DNA of 64,000 bases from Nocardia aurantiaca (GCF_009708175.1 NZ_WMBB01000007.1:248001-312000); one strand, 5' to 3'. Positions 36,401-45,853 are shown, numbered from the stretch's first letter. Notes: generated from the sequence alone by a model not told the origin. Numbers and translations: made by a program.

Positions 36401-38009
36401 CCGCGAAGCCGGGGACCGCCTCGAAGAGTCCAAGGGTCTGGCCGAGGCGTTCGCGGAGGAGGCAGAGGCCGCGCGGACCGGATACGAGGAGCAGCTGCGC
36501 AAGCTCGAGACGCTGCGCGAGGCGCTCGGCGCCGGTGCCGCGGATATCGATCGCGAGCTGGAAGCGGCCCGCGAGAAGATCGATGCGGCGCGCGCCGAGC
36601 AGAAGGCGGCCCGCAAGGCGGCCGCGGAGGCCATCGAGGCCGTCGGTACCGCTGAGGGCGCGCATCGCGCCGCGCACGACGCCCTCGGCACCGCGCTGAC
36701 CGAATTGCTGGCCGACGTACGCCATTTGGCCCCCTACGCGCGCCCGGACCTGCTGAGCCTGCTGGGAGCGCCCGCCGACGGCCGCTGGCCCAGCAGCGAC
36801 GCCGCCTGGTCGACGCCGGAGCAGCTGCTGTACCGGATCGAGAACGCCGATCCGGAGCAGCAGCCCACCGTACTGCCCGACGAGGTGTCGGCCCTGTTCG
36901 AGAACCTCGCCGCCGCAACCGGTTCGGTGCGCGCGGGCGAGGCGGCCCGCAAGTCGACCCGCAGCGCGGTCACCGCCGCACTGCAGGAGTTCGACGCCGC
37001 CCTGACCGCCGCCCGCCAGGACTACCGCCTGCACTGGGATGCCGCCGACGGCCTCACCGTGGTGCAGGTGCACGATGACCACGGCCTGTCCGCGCTCGCC
37101 GATTTCGCCCAGCGCATCGGTGCTGCCCGCCGCGATCAGGAGCTGCTGCTCACCGACGCCGAACGCCGCATCCTCGAGGACGCGCTGCTCACAGGTCTGG
37201 CCCAGCAGATCCACGAACGCACCTCCGACGCGCGCGATCTCATCTCCCGCATGGGCGCCGAGATGAAGCAGCGTCGCATGTCCTCCGGCAACACCATCGG
37301 CGTGCACTGGGTCCTGGCCGACCACCTCCCCGAGTCGGCGCGTGCGGTCTGCAAGCTCCTCGACCGCGACTCCTCCGATCTCACCCCCGAGGACCTGTCC
37401 GCCATCCGCGCCTACTTCGCGGCGGAGATCCGCGGCGCCCGCGCCGCGCACCCGGAGCGCTCGTTCCCCGAAATCCTCGCGGCCACCCTCGACTATCGCA
37501 CCTGGCGCGTCTTCTCCTTCACCATCGTCACCGCCGACGGCACCGAGGACCGTCTCACCGTCGCCCGCCACAGCGCTCTCTCCGGCGGCGAGCAGTCGGT
37601 CTCCCTGCACCTTCCGCTCTTCGCGGCCGCCCACGTCATGCTCGACTCGGCGGACCCCCAGGCGCCCCGCCTGCTGGCCCTCGACGAGGCCTTCGCCGGC
37701 GTCGACGACAACGGCCGTAGCGAACTCCTCGGCCTCTCCGTCCAATTCGATCTCGACCTCTTCATGACCGGCTACGACCTCTGGATCACCTACCCCCACG
37801 TCCCCGCCTGCGCCCACTACGACCTGGCGCACTCGGCGGCCGAGAACACCGTCAGCGCCACCCTCCTCGTCTGGGACTCCGGCGACCTCCTCGCCGAGCA
37901 CGACGGCACCGACCTCACCACCGCCCTCGGCTCCCCCAACCGCCGCCGCCTCCCGCACGGCCTCGAGGGCGCCGTGCCGCTCGACGAAGAACTCGAGCTG
38001 ACGAACTGA
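33468..38009 (+). CDS. jetC: Wadjet type II JetC (TIGR02680 family SMC/MksB-like ATPase)
   Basis: A 1513-residue SMC-like ATPase that drives loop extrusion. Walker A GPNGSGKT is at residues 40-47, the ABC signature ALSGGEQ near residue 1370, and Walker B LLALDEAFAGVDD near 1402-1414. Two very long coiled coils (about 270-510 and 830-1090) surround a central hinge region. Two low-complexity inserts interrupt it: about residues 515-590 (charged, Gly/Ala/Pro) and 748-804. Both ATPase halves look intact. The ATG overlaps the jetB stop. The expected nuclease gene jetD does not follow. Confidence 0.92.
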   Translation: MADHIHGGVRFVPTRAGIINLWDYRDQEFCFADGRLVLRGPNGSGKTKALEVLFPFVLDGRIEPRRLNPFAGEERTMKSNLLYRKQESAYSYVWMEFARGSWAEPETVTIGIGMRATRSNDKVTRWYFVADGRVGVDFSLLGPDDRPLTRKQLAEQIGSDAIVDRPVEYRAAIDARMFGLGQQRYDQLINLILTLRRPQLAKNLDPRGLSQALTDGLRPLDEQLILDAARSFSDMEEVGRTLEGLVQADTATRDFVNVYRKYLAVQAKTDIDQVRVRLDAVTHSSTALHAAAALRRRRDAERAAAETRAEDADRAYEQALADRETLQRSSAYEGKQQLDDLADAVRRLETSAAVHTDKALKSRQTVDQRLEEAERAQAAVVNAASALARGEDELRSAAEEAGIAWTSLPESARADHLTATVRSHAEERDADVRAVRRALTLVDQAVTERSRAERAAQRAIELRDSAAAELAEAEAAVALARSDTAASLRDWWDTHRQVYTPIRTGLFEALNDALGRVGTEHAPHPRRGDDKSAKARTGGDAKGPDATGAVSGKRSAATGPDGGGQLRSAVPAGQRSTNAVEDGSVPATPSEVLAERAEPLTEEIRARRQEARARVVQAEARADELRAEREQVAAERDDAPPPFAARTDARPPRSGAPLWRLVRFADDVGAREAAGIEAALQAANLLDAWVSADAELPEHTSDQFLVPLPIAERPTGPTLASVLDVEEDTDALTVPRRTVADVLASIALHRAAPSAAEADSAAAGIGQGARRRARAEGESAADTGARSAPNAGASGADAQPVAVGGGVTIATDGRYRQGVQVGRHLKADAEFIGATARARRRELRLAELAAAIRKAESEAETARTEEQAATEELGRISAAAKALPRTTAVTAALRSVAEAAGMLRSRAEAASQAERDLDQAVAEYTNADKKVRAIAADHRAPRDPAELDALAAAVRHFENVGTALLRLRGDHQREHERAREAGDRLEESKGLAEAFAEEAEAARTGYEEQLRKLETLREALGAGAADIDRELEAAREKIDAARAEQKAARKAAAEAIEAVGTAEGAHRAAHDALGTALTELLADVRHLAPYARPDLLSLLGAPADGRWPSSDAAWSTPEQLLYRIENADPEQQPTVLPDEVSALFENLAAATGSVRAGEAARKSTRSAVTAALQEFDAALTAARQDYRLHWDAADGLTVVQVHDDHGLSALADFAQRIGAARRDQELLLTDAERRILEDALLTGLAQQIHERTSDARDLISRMGAEMKQRRMSSGNTIGVHWVLADHLPESARAVCKLLDRDSSDLTPEDLSAIRAYFAAEIRGARAAHPERSFPEILAATLDYRTWRVFSFTIVTADGTEDRLTVARHSALSGGEQSVSLHLPLFAAAHVMLDSADPQAPRLLALDEAFAGVDDNGRSELLGLSVQFDLDLFMTGYDLWITYPHVPACAHYDLAHSAAENTVSATLLVWDSGDLLAEHDGTDLTTALGSPNRRRLPHGLEGAVPLDEELELTN

Positions 38010-38025
38010 CATCGGCTCCCGGACA

Positions 38026-38141
38026 AGCCGTCCAGCGAATCCCGGCACGTCCGCCCGCGAGAGCATGTGCGCAAGATCCCACCGGTCCGATCCGCAATCG
38101 GATTGCGCCCGAATCGAGGTCGGCAACCCCGCTGGACGGCT
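38026..38141 (+). other. possible structured element closed by a 12-bp inverted repeat
   Basis: AGCCGTCCAGCG at 38026-38037 pairs perfectly with CGCTGGACGGCT at 38130-38141. The 92 nt between hold further dyads: GCACGT with ATGTGC, TCCGAT with ATCGGA, and GCAATC with GATTGC (the last two mutually exclusive). It begins 17 nt after the jetC stop. It may be a 3' structure of the jet transcript, a small RNA, or the leader of the membrane-protein gene. Only the base pairing is observed. Confidence 0.4.
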
Positions 38142-38222
38142 GGTCGGAAGGGGTACCCGTACTGCCCTGACGGACACCTTGTTCCGCGTGTCGCAGCGCG
38201 GCACGCCGTAAGGATTGGACCC

Positions 38223-38264
38223 ATGGCAAATGAACAGTTTCGCGGTTGGGCGTGTATCGACTAG
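38223..38264 (+). CDS. 13-residue leader peptide ORF
   Basis: ATG to TAG encoding MANEQFRGWACID, preceded by AAGGA at the ideal spacing of about 8 nt. It is the best-placed start in this leader. It ends 64 nt before the chosen start of the membrane-protein gene. It could be a regulatory leader peptide or a chance ORF; there is no amino-acid run typical of attenuators. Confidence 0.35.
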   Translation: MANEQFRGWACID

Positions 38265-38328
38265 AAATGTTCTCCGTGCCTACCGGAATCACCTGTCAGC
38301 CATCGGGACTCCCTGGACGGGGGACCAA

Positions 38329-39519
38329 TTGACGATCGAACATCCGCGCGAGGACGAGGTCACCCAGCTGGCGCAGCGGGTCGAGAAGGCCCGGGGACGG
38401 CTGGCATACCAATACGATCCCGCTCTCACCGACGCGCTGTCGGAGACCGAGCTCGTCGCCGAACGCGAACTAGCCGAGCGCATCCGCGAGCAGGAGCGAG
38501 CGCAACGCTGGAAACAGGCCGAGGCCGCGGCATCCGCGGCCGATCGCGCCCGGCAGACCTCCGAAGAGATTGAGAAGGCCGACATTCGCGACTTGCTGCT
38601 GGCCCGCAAGGCGATCGCCGCACAGCGGCGGGAATCGAGTCCGCACGCCAAACTGGCCTCCCTGTACAAACATCGGGCGTGGAGTCAGCGCGCGCTCGCC
38701 GGTGTCGTCGCGGCCGGCATGCTCTGGTCCGCGGTCAACGTGCAGCACAATATCGCCCCGGGCGGGGCGAGCGATCCGCTGTACTGGTTCAGCTATCTGC
38801 TCGAAGGCATGATCAGCGTCTGCCTCGTGATCATCATGATCGGCACCAACAAGGTCGCCGAATGGGGTGTGATCGACAGCCGCAGGCAGGTCGTGGTGGC
38901 CGAGGCGGCATTGCTGGCCCTGACCGTCATGCTCAACACCTACCCGTACCTGAAGAACGGCAGCTGGTACGAGGTGGCCGTACACGCCATCGCGCCGGTG
39001 ATGATCGGTGTGGCGCTGCTCATCCACAATGCCGCGGCCGGCCGGTACGGCCTGGCCATCGTGCGCGCCACGGACCAGATTCGAGATCTGCCAGACCCGG
39101 GCGAGCAACTGCGCCGCTCCATGCCGACCGTCGTGTCCTGGCCCGGCCGCCCTTCTCCCTCGTCGGTGCCGACTCCGACCCCCGCACTTCCCGCGGCTCT
39201 CGCTGAGCCCGAGAAGACCGTCGACGCCGAAGCCCAGGTGGTCGAACCCCACCTCGCCAAGGCCGAAACCCAGTCGGACACCGTGAAACCCGCCGACCAG
39301 GAGCGCCGCTCCGCCACCGGCAAAGCCCGCAAGACCGAGGAGGGCGACCGTTCTCCCCTGGCCGATCTGGCCGACCCGGTCCCGCCGCTCAATGTCTACG
39401 ACACCGGCCAGTTCCGGATCGCCGAGACCCTCGAACAGGAACTCGCCGAACTGCAGGCCGCCCGTCGCCGCGCCCGCGCCGCGTCGCGCTCCCGCAACGG
39501 CAGCTCCCTCGACGACTGA
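38329..39519 (+). CDS. four-helix membrane protein with cytoplasmic coiled coil (tentatively DUF2637/SpdB-like)
   Basis: About 396 residues from a TTG with GGGGGA 5 nt upstream; in-frame ATG 38230 is an alternative start. The N terminus (about 1-110) is a charged coiled coil with LVAERELAERIREQERAQRW. Four hydrophobic helices follow, near residues 121-140, 155-178, 192-212 and 220-240, with WSAVNVQHNIAPG after the first. The C-terminal 150 residues are disordered and end in a short Arg-rich helix (ELAELQAARRRARAA). The pattern recalls membrane proteins of actinobacterial conjugative elements, but this is from memory. It lies directly after the jet operon where jetD would be expected. Confidence 0.6.
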   Translation: MTIEHPREDEVTQLAQRVEKARGRLAYQYDPALTDALSETELVAERELAERIREQERAQRWKQAEAAASAADRARQTSEEIEKADIRDLLLARKAIAAQRRESSPHAKLASLYKHRAWSQRALAGVVAAGMLWSAVNVQHNIAPGGASDPLYWFSYLLEGMISVCLVIIMIGTNKVAEWGVIDSRRQVVVAEAALLALTVMLNTYPYLKNGSWYEVAVHAIAPVMIGVALLIHNAAAGRYGLAIVRATDQIRDLPDPGEQLRRSMPTVVSWPGRPSPSSVPTPTPALPAALAEPEKTVDAEAQVVEPHLAKAETQSDTVKPADQERRSATGKARKTEEGDRSPLADLADPVPPLNVYDTGQFRIAETLEQELAELQAARRRARAASRSRNGSSLDD

Positions 39520-39583
39520 CAATCCAACATTCCGAACCCGAATCGGCCGCCGCTCCAAGAGTTTCGGCCGATCCGCCCGCTGG

Positions 39584-39621
39584 CACCCCGGTGTCCCGCA
39601 GCAGCCAGCGGCACCGGGGTG
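39584..39621 (+). terminator. possible terminator hairpin after the membrane-protein gene
   Basis: CACCCCGGTG at 39584-39593 pairs perfectly with CACCGGGGTG at 39612-39621 across an 18-nt loop. No T tract follows, so function as a terminator is uncertain. The remainder of 39520-39791 holds no credible gene. Confidence 0.35.
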
Positions 39622-39791
39622 GCAACGTCGTACGGGCTTCTTCCCGCACCGCCGCAGTCCGTCCGGGATGCGAGACGCTATTCGCTCACGGGCGCGCATC
39701 GTGCGCTGCATCGGTTTCCGGGGCGGTATCGCCACAGGTCCGGCAAGTTCGCCGCAGGTCCCGAAAGACGCCGGGCCCGTGCGGAACCGAG

Positions 39792-40064
39792 TCAGTGGCC
39801 GCCCGGCCCAGCGGTTTCGGCGGGCGCCACCACCGCCGACCGCGGCTGGGCCGGCGTGCCCGCGTGCTGGAGGTAGCCGAGCCAGCCGGTGCCGACGAAG
39901 ACTGCCAGCAGGACGGCGGTGGGTAGGTCGAAGATCAGCCACCCGGTGGCGACGAGGACATCGTGGGCCGGGTCGGCTGGACGGCGGGTCACGCGGACGG
40001 GCGGGCGCTGGTGCTGGAGTGTGCCGTGATTCGAACGGTACTGCCTGGCCTGCCTGCCCACCAT
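39792..40064 (-). CDS. small predicted membrane protein
   Basis: A 90-residue protein with a basic N terminus (QHQRPPVRVTRRPADPAH) and one long hydrophobic segment at about residues 37-65 (DVLVATGWLIFDLPTAVLLA onward), which could be a single helix or a hairpin. The C terminus is Ala/Pro-rich. Codon bias is clearly coding in this part. GGAGG lies only 1 nt before the ATG but 4 nt before the following GTG, so translation may begin at 40061. No family recognised. Confidence 0.5.
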   Translation of the reverse strand: MVGRQARQYRSNHGTLQHQRPPVRVTRRPADPAHDVLVATGWLIFDLPTAVLLAVFVGTGWLGYLQHAGTPAQPRSAVVAPAETAGPGGH

Positions 40065-40238
40065 GCCTCCGTTGTCAGAGAAGTGCCGAACCCAGGATGC
40101 CGAACCGCGGCGCGCACCGCGCCGAATGAGCGGACACCGTGATGTCCGGTCGGGCTGCGGTGATTCGCCAGGAGATCCGGCGCGCGCTCGCACCAGGCAG
40201 TATGCCGAACAGGACGTACATCGGGGTCGTATTGACCC

Positions 40239-40266
40239 GACACACCGGCCTGGCAACCGGTGTGTC
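40239..40266 (-). terminator. hairpin after the metallophosphoesterase gene
   Basis: A perfect 10-bp stem (40239-40248 with 40257-40266) and 8-nt loop, 5 nt past the stop of the minus-strand gene. No T tract. Confidence 0.5.
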
Positions 40267-40271
40267 GCTGA

Positions 40272-41669
40272 TCAACGCGCTGACGGCTCCGCGCGCAGGC
40301 CGGAGAAATCGCGCCGGACAACATGATTGCGGTCGACGCAGCTGCCCAGTGCGTGATCCGGGTGCAGTCCCAGATATTGACTGCGGGTTCGCGTGCTCCA
40401 GCGGCGCGCCGCCTCCGACCGCGTCTTGTAGAAGTTGACCATGTATCCGCCCTCGTGGACACGCAACAGGGTGTATCCGCCCGGATACTCCTTGACCGCG
40501 CCCACCTCGAGGAACTCCACGCCGATCCCGGAATCGGGGCGGCTCAGCCGGTTCCGGTGCGTGTGCCCGCTGTGGTGCAGGAACACCCCGGGCGCGGTCG
40601 CGTACAGGGCGTGCAGCGCGGCCGCGTTGAACCGGTCCAGCACGAAGCCGGGCCCACCCGGATTGCTGACCGCCGCGTGCCGGGTCACCGGATGGTGGCC
40701 GAAGATCAGTGTCGGCCGGTCAGGTTCGCCGCGCAGCAGTTCGCGCAAGTACGCCAACTGCGGCGGGCTGATGGTGCCGCCCGCCCCACGCGGACGAGTG
40801 GTGTCGAGCCCGATCAGCCGTAGGCCGCCCACGAAGTATTCGACGAGCCGCTCCCGGGCGTGGAACACCTCGCCCCAGTGGTCGGTCCCCTCCTGCGAGC
40901 GGACATCGTGATTTCCCCTGCACACGAAGTAATCCCGGCCCAAACTGCCCCATTCGTCCAGACTTCCGCGGACTCCGCGCGACTGCTCGGCCGTGCCCGA
41001 ATCGGTCAGATCACCCGCCACCACCAGGTGGTCCGCAGCGCGATCGGGTAGCCGCAGATCCTCGAGCATGGCGCGCAGCATGAACTCCGGGTACTGGTCG
41101 GTATTGTGCCGCAGGCCTTCGAACAGTCCCGCGAACAGACCACTGGCCGGTTCACCATAGTGCAGGTCGTTGGCCAGGGCGATCGTCCGGAGGAGGCGGC
41201 CCGGTGGCGGCGTCGCAGTAGTGAAAACACCGGTGGATTCGGGGGTTCCGGACCGCCGCGTGACCAGGGTCCGCGCGGGCACCGCGCGCTGCCCGTCCGA
41301 ATACGCCTCGAACCGATAGGCCCGCCCCGGTTCCAGATCCCTCACCTCCGCGTAGTGGTACGGCGTCCGCAGCCCCTCGAAGACCCAGGTGCGCGCCTCG
41401 CCGCGCCCGTCGGCGGGCGCGATCCGCACCTCGGTGTCGGCGGGCGCCGGCCGCAGCCGCCCGGCCCGGTTCCGGGTCCGGGTCGTCCAGGTGATGACGG
41501 CCGAATGATCGGTCACCGTCACGACTTCCAGATCCGACGCCACCACGGTCTCGCGTTGCGCCCGCCGCACCTCGGCGGCGAAGACAGGGCGCGGCGTGCG
41601 CACGGCGACGGCCGCCGCCCCGCTCGCCGCATTGGCCAGCCACATGGTCCGAAGTCGCGGTTCCAGCAT
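40272..41669 (-). CDS. calcineurin-like metallophosphoesterase with fibronectin-type N-terminal domain
   Basis: A 465-residue protein. The C-terminal catalytic domain has every metal-binding block: NDLHYG, GDLTDSG, RGNHDV, GHHPVT and HSGHTHRN. The N-terminal domain (about residues 30-150) is beta-rich with EVVTVTDHSAVITWTTR and ending YRFEAYSDG, like the fibronectin/purple acid phosphatase N-terminal domain. The first 30 residues are only weakly hydrophobic (NAASGAAAVAV), so export is uncertain. GGAG stands 6 nt before ATG 41669; an upstream extension is unsupported. Substrate unknown. Confidence 0.82.
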   Translation of the reverse strand: MLEPRLRTMWLANAASGAAAVAVRTPRPVFAAEVRRAQRETVVASDLEVVTVTDHSAVITWTTRTRNRAGRLRPAPADTEVRIAPADGRGEARTWVFEGLRTPYHYAEVRDLEPGRAYRFEAYSDGQRAVPARTLVTRRSGTPESTGVFTTATPPPGRLLRTIALANDLHYGEPASGLFAGLFEGLRHNTDQYPEFMLRAMLEDLRLPDRAADHLVVAGDLTDSGTAEQSRGVRGSLDEWGSLGRDYFVCRGNHDVRSQEGTDHWGEVFHARERLVEYFVGGLRLIGLDTTRPRGAGGTISPPQLAYLRELLRGEPDRPTLIFGHHPVTRHAAVSNPGGPGFVLDRFNAAALHALYATAPGVFLHHSGHTHRNRLSRPDSGIGVEFLEVGAVKEYPGGYTLLRVHEGGYMVNFYKTRSEAARRWSTRTRSQYLGLHPDHALGSCVDRNHVVRRDFSGLRAEPSAR

Positions 41670-41797
41670 CACATCTCCGTCCGCCGTGATCCCCCCGGGC
41701 GCGACGGTACGGTGACCAGTTGAACCCCCAGGTTCCCGAACATGACCGATCAGCTTCCGATTCCGGACATTCAGATCGTCCCCGGACGGACCGGGCG

Positions 41798-42082
41798 TCA
41801 GAACTGCTTGGCGGGCAGGCACTTTCCGTCCAGGGTGACGACCGCGCGCTCCCCACCCTCCGGATCGACGACCTTCCTCACAACAGGGCATTCAACGTGG
41901 CGCCGTAGACTGGCGCATCTCGTGGAAGCGGTAGATGGCCGGTCCCGCTGGGCCCAGCCCGCCCCCTCCCGCCGCACCTCCGCTGCGCAGACCCCCGACG
42001 ACACCACCGGCTGCTCGATACAGGCCGCCAACGCCGAACGCGCCTTCGTCACCGCCTGGAATCCCCCGGCCACCGCCGACAA
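41798..42082 (-). pseudogene. weak ORF or decayed gene between metallophosphoesterase and M15 peptidase
   Basis: The 482-bp gap 41670-42151 has one open frame that continues from just after the M15 peptidase stop. Only its last 25 codons (VVDPEGGERAVVTLDGK and following) have strong coding bias; the middle has poor codon use. It may be the tail of a lost secreted protein. It lacks a signal peptide and a ribosome binding site. Nothing else is seen in the gap. Confidence 0.25.
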
Positions 42083-42151
42083 TCTCCCGACCGGATGGCG
42101 GGCGATAGCTGAATCGGCCTCAGCGCGTGCGGAATTCGGGTTCGACGGAGC

Positions 42152-42733
42152 TCAGCGGTCGCTGGCGTCGGGGAGGCGGGCCGGGCAGGGGGCATCGGGG
42201 GCGGTGGCGAGTTCGAAGTGCCACCATTCGTTGTCGTACATGCGGCACAGGCCCCAGTGATTGCCATTGGCTTCCAGCCACGCCGCGCCCTCCTGGGGGC
42301 CGACGTCGATGGCTCGGCCGGTGACGTGGGTGGATTCGTTCGGGGGGAGGACCCAGCGGCGGGCGGCGTCGGGACTGCCGTAGGTCTGCAGGCCGTCCTC
42401 CCAGAGGGCTTCCTGCTCGGCGGGGGTTCGGTAGCCGGAGGTGATCCACAGGGAGACACCGGCATTGTGGGCCTCATCGGCGGCAGCGCTGTAGGCGGCG
42501 GCCAGGTGCGGGTCGAGGCCGTCGGTGCCGGCGGCGATCGCCTTGGCGGTGGGGACGCCCTCACCATTGCGGGTCGAGTCCGAAAGCTGCTGGGCGGCGG
42601 CCTGGGCCGCGGACACGACGGCCAGGGAGCCGCCCACCAGGCCGGCGCTGGCCAGGACGGCCACCGCGGCCGCTCTGCGCGTTCCGTGGGGACGCCGCCA
42701 AGCGGGCGACGGGTCGGGGCTGACGGTAGGCAT
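42152..42733 (-). CDS. secreted M15-family peptidase (VanY-like D,D-carboxypeptidase), copy 2
   Basis: A 193-residue exported protein with a signal peptide (AAAVAVLASAGLVGGSLAVV, cleavage near AQA-AAQ). The M15B zinc site is visible: STHVTGRAIDVGP supplies His and Asp, EWWHFEL the third ligand, and SGYRTPAEQEALW the conserved arginine. It should trim D-Ala from peptidoglycan stems. GGAGG precedes the ATG. It is a close tandem paralogue of the next gene upstream; both share the C-terminal half and the GGAGGCCAGTC leader. Confidence 0.87.
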   Translation of the reverse strand: MPTVSPDPSPAWRRPHGTRRAAAVAVLASAGLVGGSLAVVSAAQAAAQQLSDSTRNGEGVPTAKAIAAGTDGLDPHLAAAYSAAADEAHNAGVSLWITSGYRTPAEQEALWEDGLQTYGSPDAARRWVLPPNESTHVTGRAIDVGPQEGAAWLEANGNHWGLCRMYDNEWWHFELATAPDAPCPARLPDASDR

Positions 42734-42762
42734 GGACTGGCCTCCTGGCTCGAAGTTCTCTG

Positions 42763-43299
42763 TCACCGGCTGCTGGCGTCGGGCCGGCGAGCGGGGCAGG
42801 CGAAGCCGGGCAGGGTCGCCAGCTCGAAGTGCCACCATTCGTTGTCGTACATGCGGCACAAGCCCCAGCGATTGCCCTCGGCCTCGAGCCACGCCGCGCC
42901 CTGCTGGGGGCCGACATCGATGGCCTGACCGGTGACGTGGGTGGACTCATCGGGCGGCAGCACCCAGCGGCGCGCGGCGTCCGCACTGCCGTAGGTGCGA
43001 ATCCCGTCCTCCCACAGGGCTTCCTGCTCGGCGCGGGTGCGATACCCCGACACGATCCACAACGGAACACCCTGGCCCTGCGCTTCGGTCAGCGCGAGAT
43101 CGTAGGCCAGGGCGAGCCACGGATAGAGGCCGTCGGTCTCGGACGCGACCGCCGTGGCCGAGACAGCGGGAGGGGCAGCCGAAGCGGGCGCCGCGGAAGA
43201 CTCGGGTGCGGTGATGACGGCGACGGTCGCCATCACCGCCACGGCCGCGCCCACCGCGGCCGTGATCCTGCGCATCGGTTCGCGGTGGTCCGCCCGCAT
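42763..43299 (-). CDS. secreted M15-family peptidase (VanY-like D,D-carboxypeptidase), copy 1
   Basis: A 178-residue paralogue of the gene at 42152. A signal peptide (AAVGAAVAVMATVAVITA) precedes an Ala-rich linker. Zinc ligands lie in STHVTGQAIDVGP and EWWHFEL, with IVSGYRTRAEQEALWEDG. GGAGG lies upstream of ATG 43299; ATG 43275 is an alternative start. The two genes are 29 nt apart on the same strand and are probably co-transcribed after fumarase, 16 nt downstream of it. The duplication seems fairly recent, since the C-terminal half is nearly the same while the N-terminal part has diverged. Confidence 0.87.
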   Translation of the reverse strand: MRADHREPMRRITAAVGAAVAVMATVAVITAPESSAAPASAAPPAVSATAVASETDGLYPWLALAYDLALTEAQGQGVPLWIVSGYRTRAEQEALWEDGIRTYGSADAARRWVLPPDESTHVTGQAIDVGPQQGAAWLEAEGNRWGLCRMYDNEWWHFELATLPGFACPARRPDASSR

Positions 43300-43315
43300 C
43301 GACTGGCCTCCTGAG

Positions 43316-44992
<1,677 letters not shown>

Positions 44993-45297
44993 GAATCGCA
45001 CTCCTCGAGCAGGGGCTGGGGGCTGGTCAGCCGACGGTTCAAGCAGAGTGACTGTACCGAGCCGCGCCTGCGCGCCGATGGGCAGGCCGCGCACGTTCGC
45101 TCATCGGCATCGGCATTCGGTCCTGCGCACGGCGCGCCGACGGGCACCATGGGTCGTGGTCGAGGACAGCGATCGCGTCCGATATCCCGGGCGGCCGAGC
45201 GCAATGCGCAACAGGCCGCCGCGAACGGGCGCCGGTTGCACCTTCAACGACCAGGTGTTATCCATGATGCGCTTGTCGGCGGCGGGGAGGACTCAGC
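44993..45297. other. divergent promoter region of fumarase and MarR-type gene
   Basis: 305 bp with no gene. The right end carries a -35/-10 pair for the MarR-type gene (45236-45264). I see no clear operator dyad. Confidence 0.5.
45236..45264 (+). promoter_or_regulatory. candidate promoter of the MarR-type gene
   Basis: TTGCAC and TATCCA with a 17-nt spacer, ending 33 nt before the ATG. This is a moderate match to the housekeeping sigma consensus. Confidence 0.4.
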
Positions 45298-45807
45298 ATG
45301 ACAACGGAACCCGGGAGTGGAACTGTGACCGAAACCCGTTGGCTCGATGACGTCGAGATGCGCGCGTGGCTGGGATTCGTGTTCACCCGCGACCTCATCG
45401 CCGCCGCTGTCGGGCGCGACTCGCTGCGCGAGTCCAATCTGACCTATGTGGAATACACCGTGCTGGCCCGCCTCGCCGACGCCCCGGACCACCGCCGCAG
45501 CTTCGCCGAACTCGCCGCCGTGCTGGAGTGGTCGCAGAGCCGGCTCTCGCATCAGATCACCCGGATGGAGAAGCGCGGTCTGGTCGCCCGCCAATCCGTT
45601 CCCGACGACGCCCGCCGCACGGCCGCCGTGCTCACCGGCAAAGGCGCGCAGGTGCTCGATTCCGCCGCGCCCTCGCATGTCGAGAGTGTGCGACGTCACA
45701 TGATCGATGTGCTCGATCGTGGCCAGCTCACGGCTCTGGCCGATATCTACGACACGCTGTTGGCCCACCACCGAAGACCGGAAACCCGCGACGAGCACAT
45801 CTCATAG
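45298..45807 (+). CDS. MarR-family transcriptional regulator
   Basis: A 169-residue winged-helix regulator. The recognition region is SFAELAAVLEWSQSRLSHQI and the wing is RQSVPDDARRTAAVLT, both typical of MarR. GGGAGG stands 7 nt before the ATG. It diverges from fumarase, so it could control that gene, or act on unlinked targets. It is followed by the Rsb module but separated from it by a SigF-type promoter. Confidence 0.88.
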   Translation: MTTEPGSGTVTETRWLDDVEMRAWLGFVFTRDLIAAAVGRDSLRESNLTYVEYTVLARLADAPDHRRSFAELAAVLEWSQSRLSHQITRMEKRGLVARQSVPDDARRTAAVLTGKGAQVLDSAAPSHVESVRRHMIDVLDRGQLTALADIYDTLLAHHRRPETRDEHIS

Positions 45808-45826
45808 CGAATTCCCAGCCCACCTC

Positions 45827-45853
45827 GGTTTGGGTTTGGCACCCACCGGGTAC
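45827..45853 (+). promoter_or_regulatory. SigF/SigB-type promoter of the rsbRST operon
   Basis: GGTTT, 16 nt, GGGTAC. This fits the general-stress promoter consensus of mycobacterial SigF and Streptomyces/Bacillus SigB-like factors (GTTT-N14/17-GGGTAT). It ends 116 nt before the rsbR ATG. Confidence 0.6.

Noticed and set aside
38010..38222. Remnant of jetD downstream of jetC
   Set aside because: Reading all frames gave nothing resembling a TOPRIM or TIGR02679 protein, and the region is too short.
40139..40438. Plus-strand 99-codon ORF near 40.2 kb
   Set aside because: Overlaps the terminator hairpin and the metallophosphoesterase end; no ribosome binding site or coding bias.
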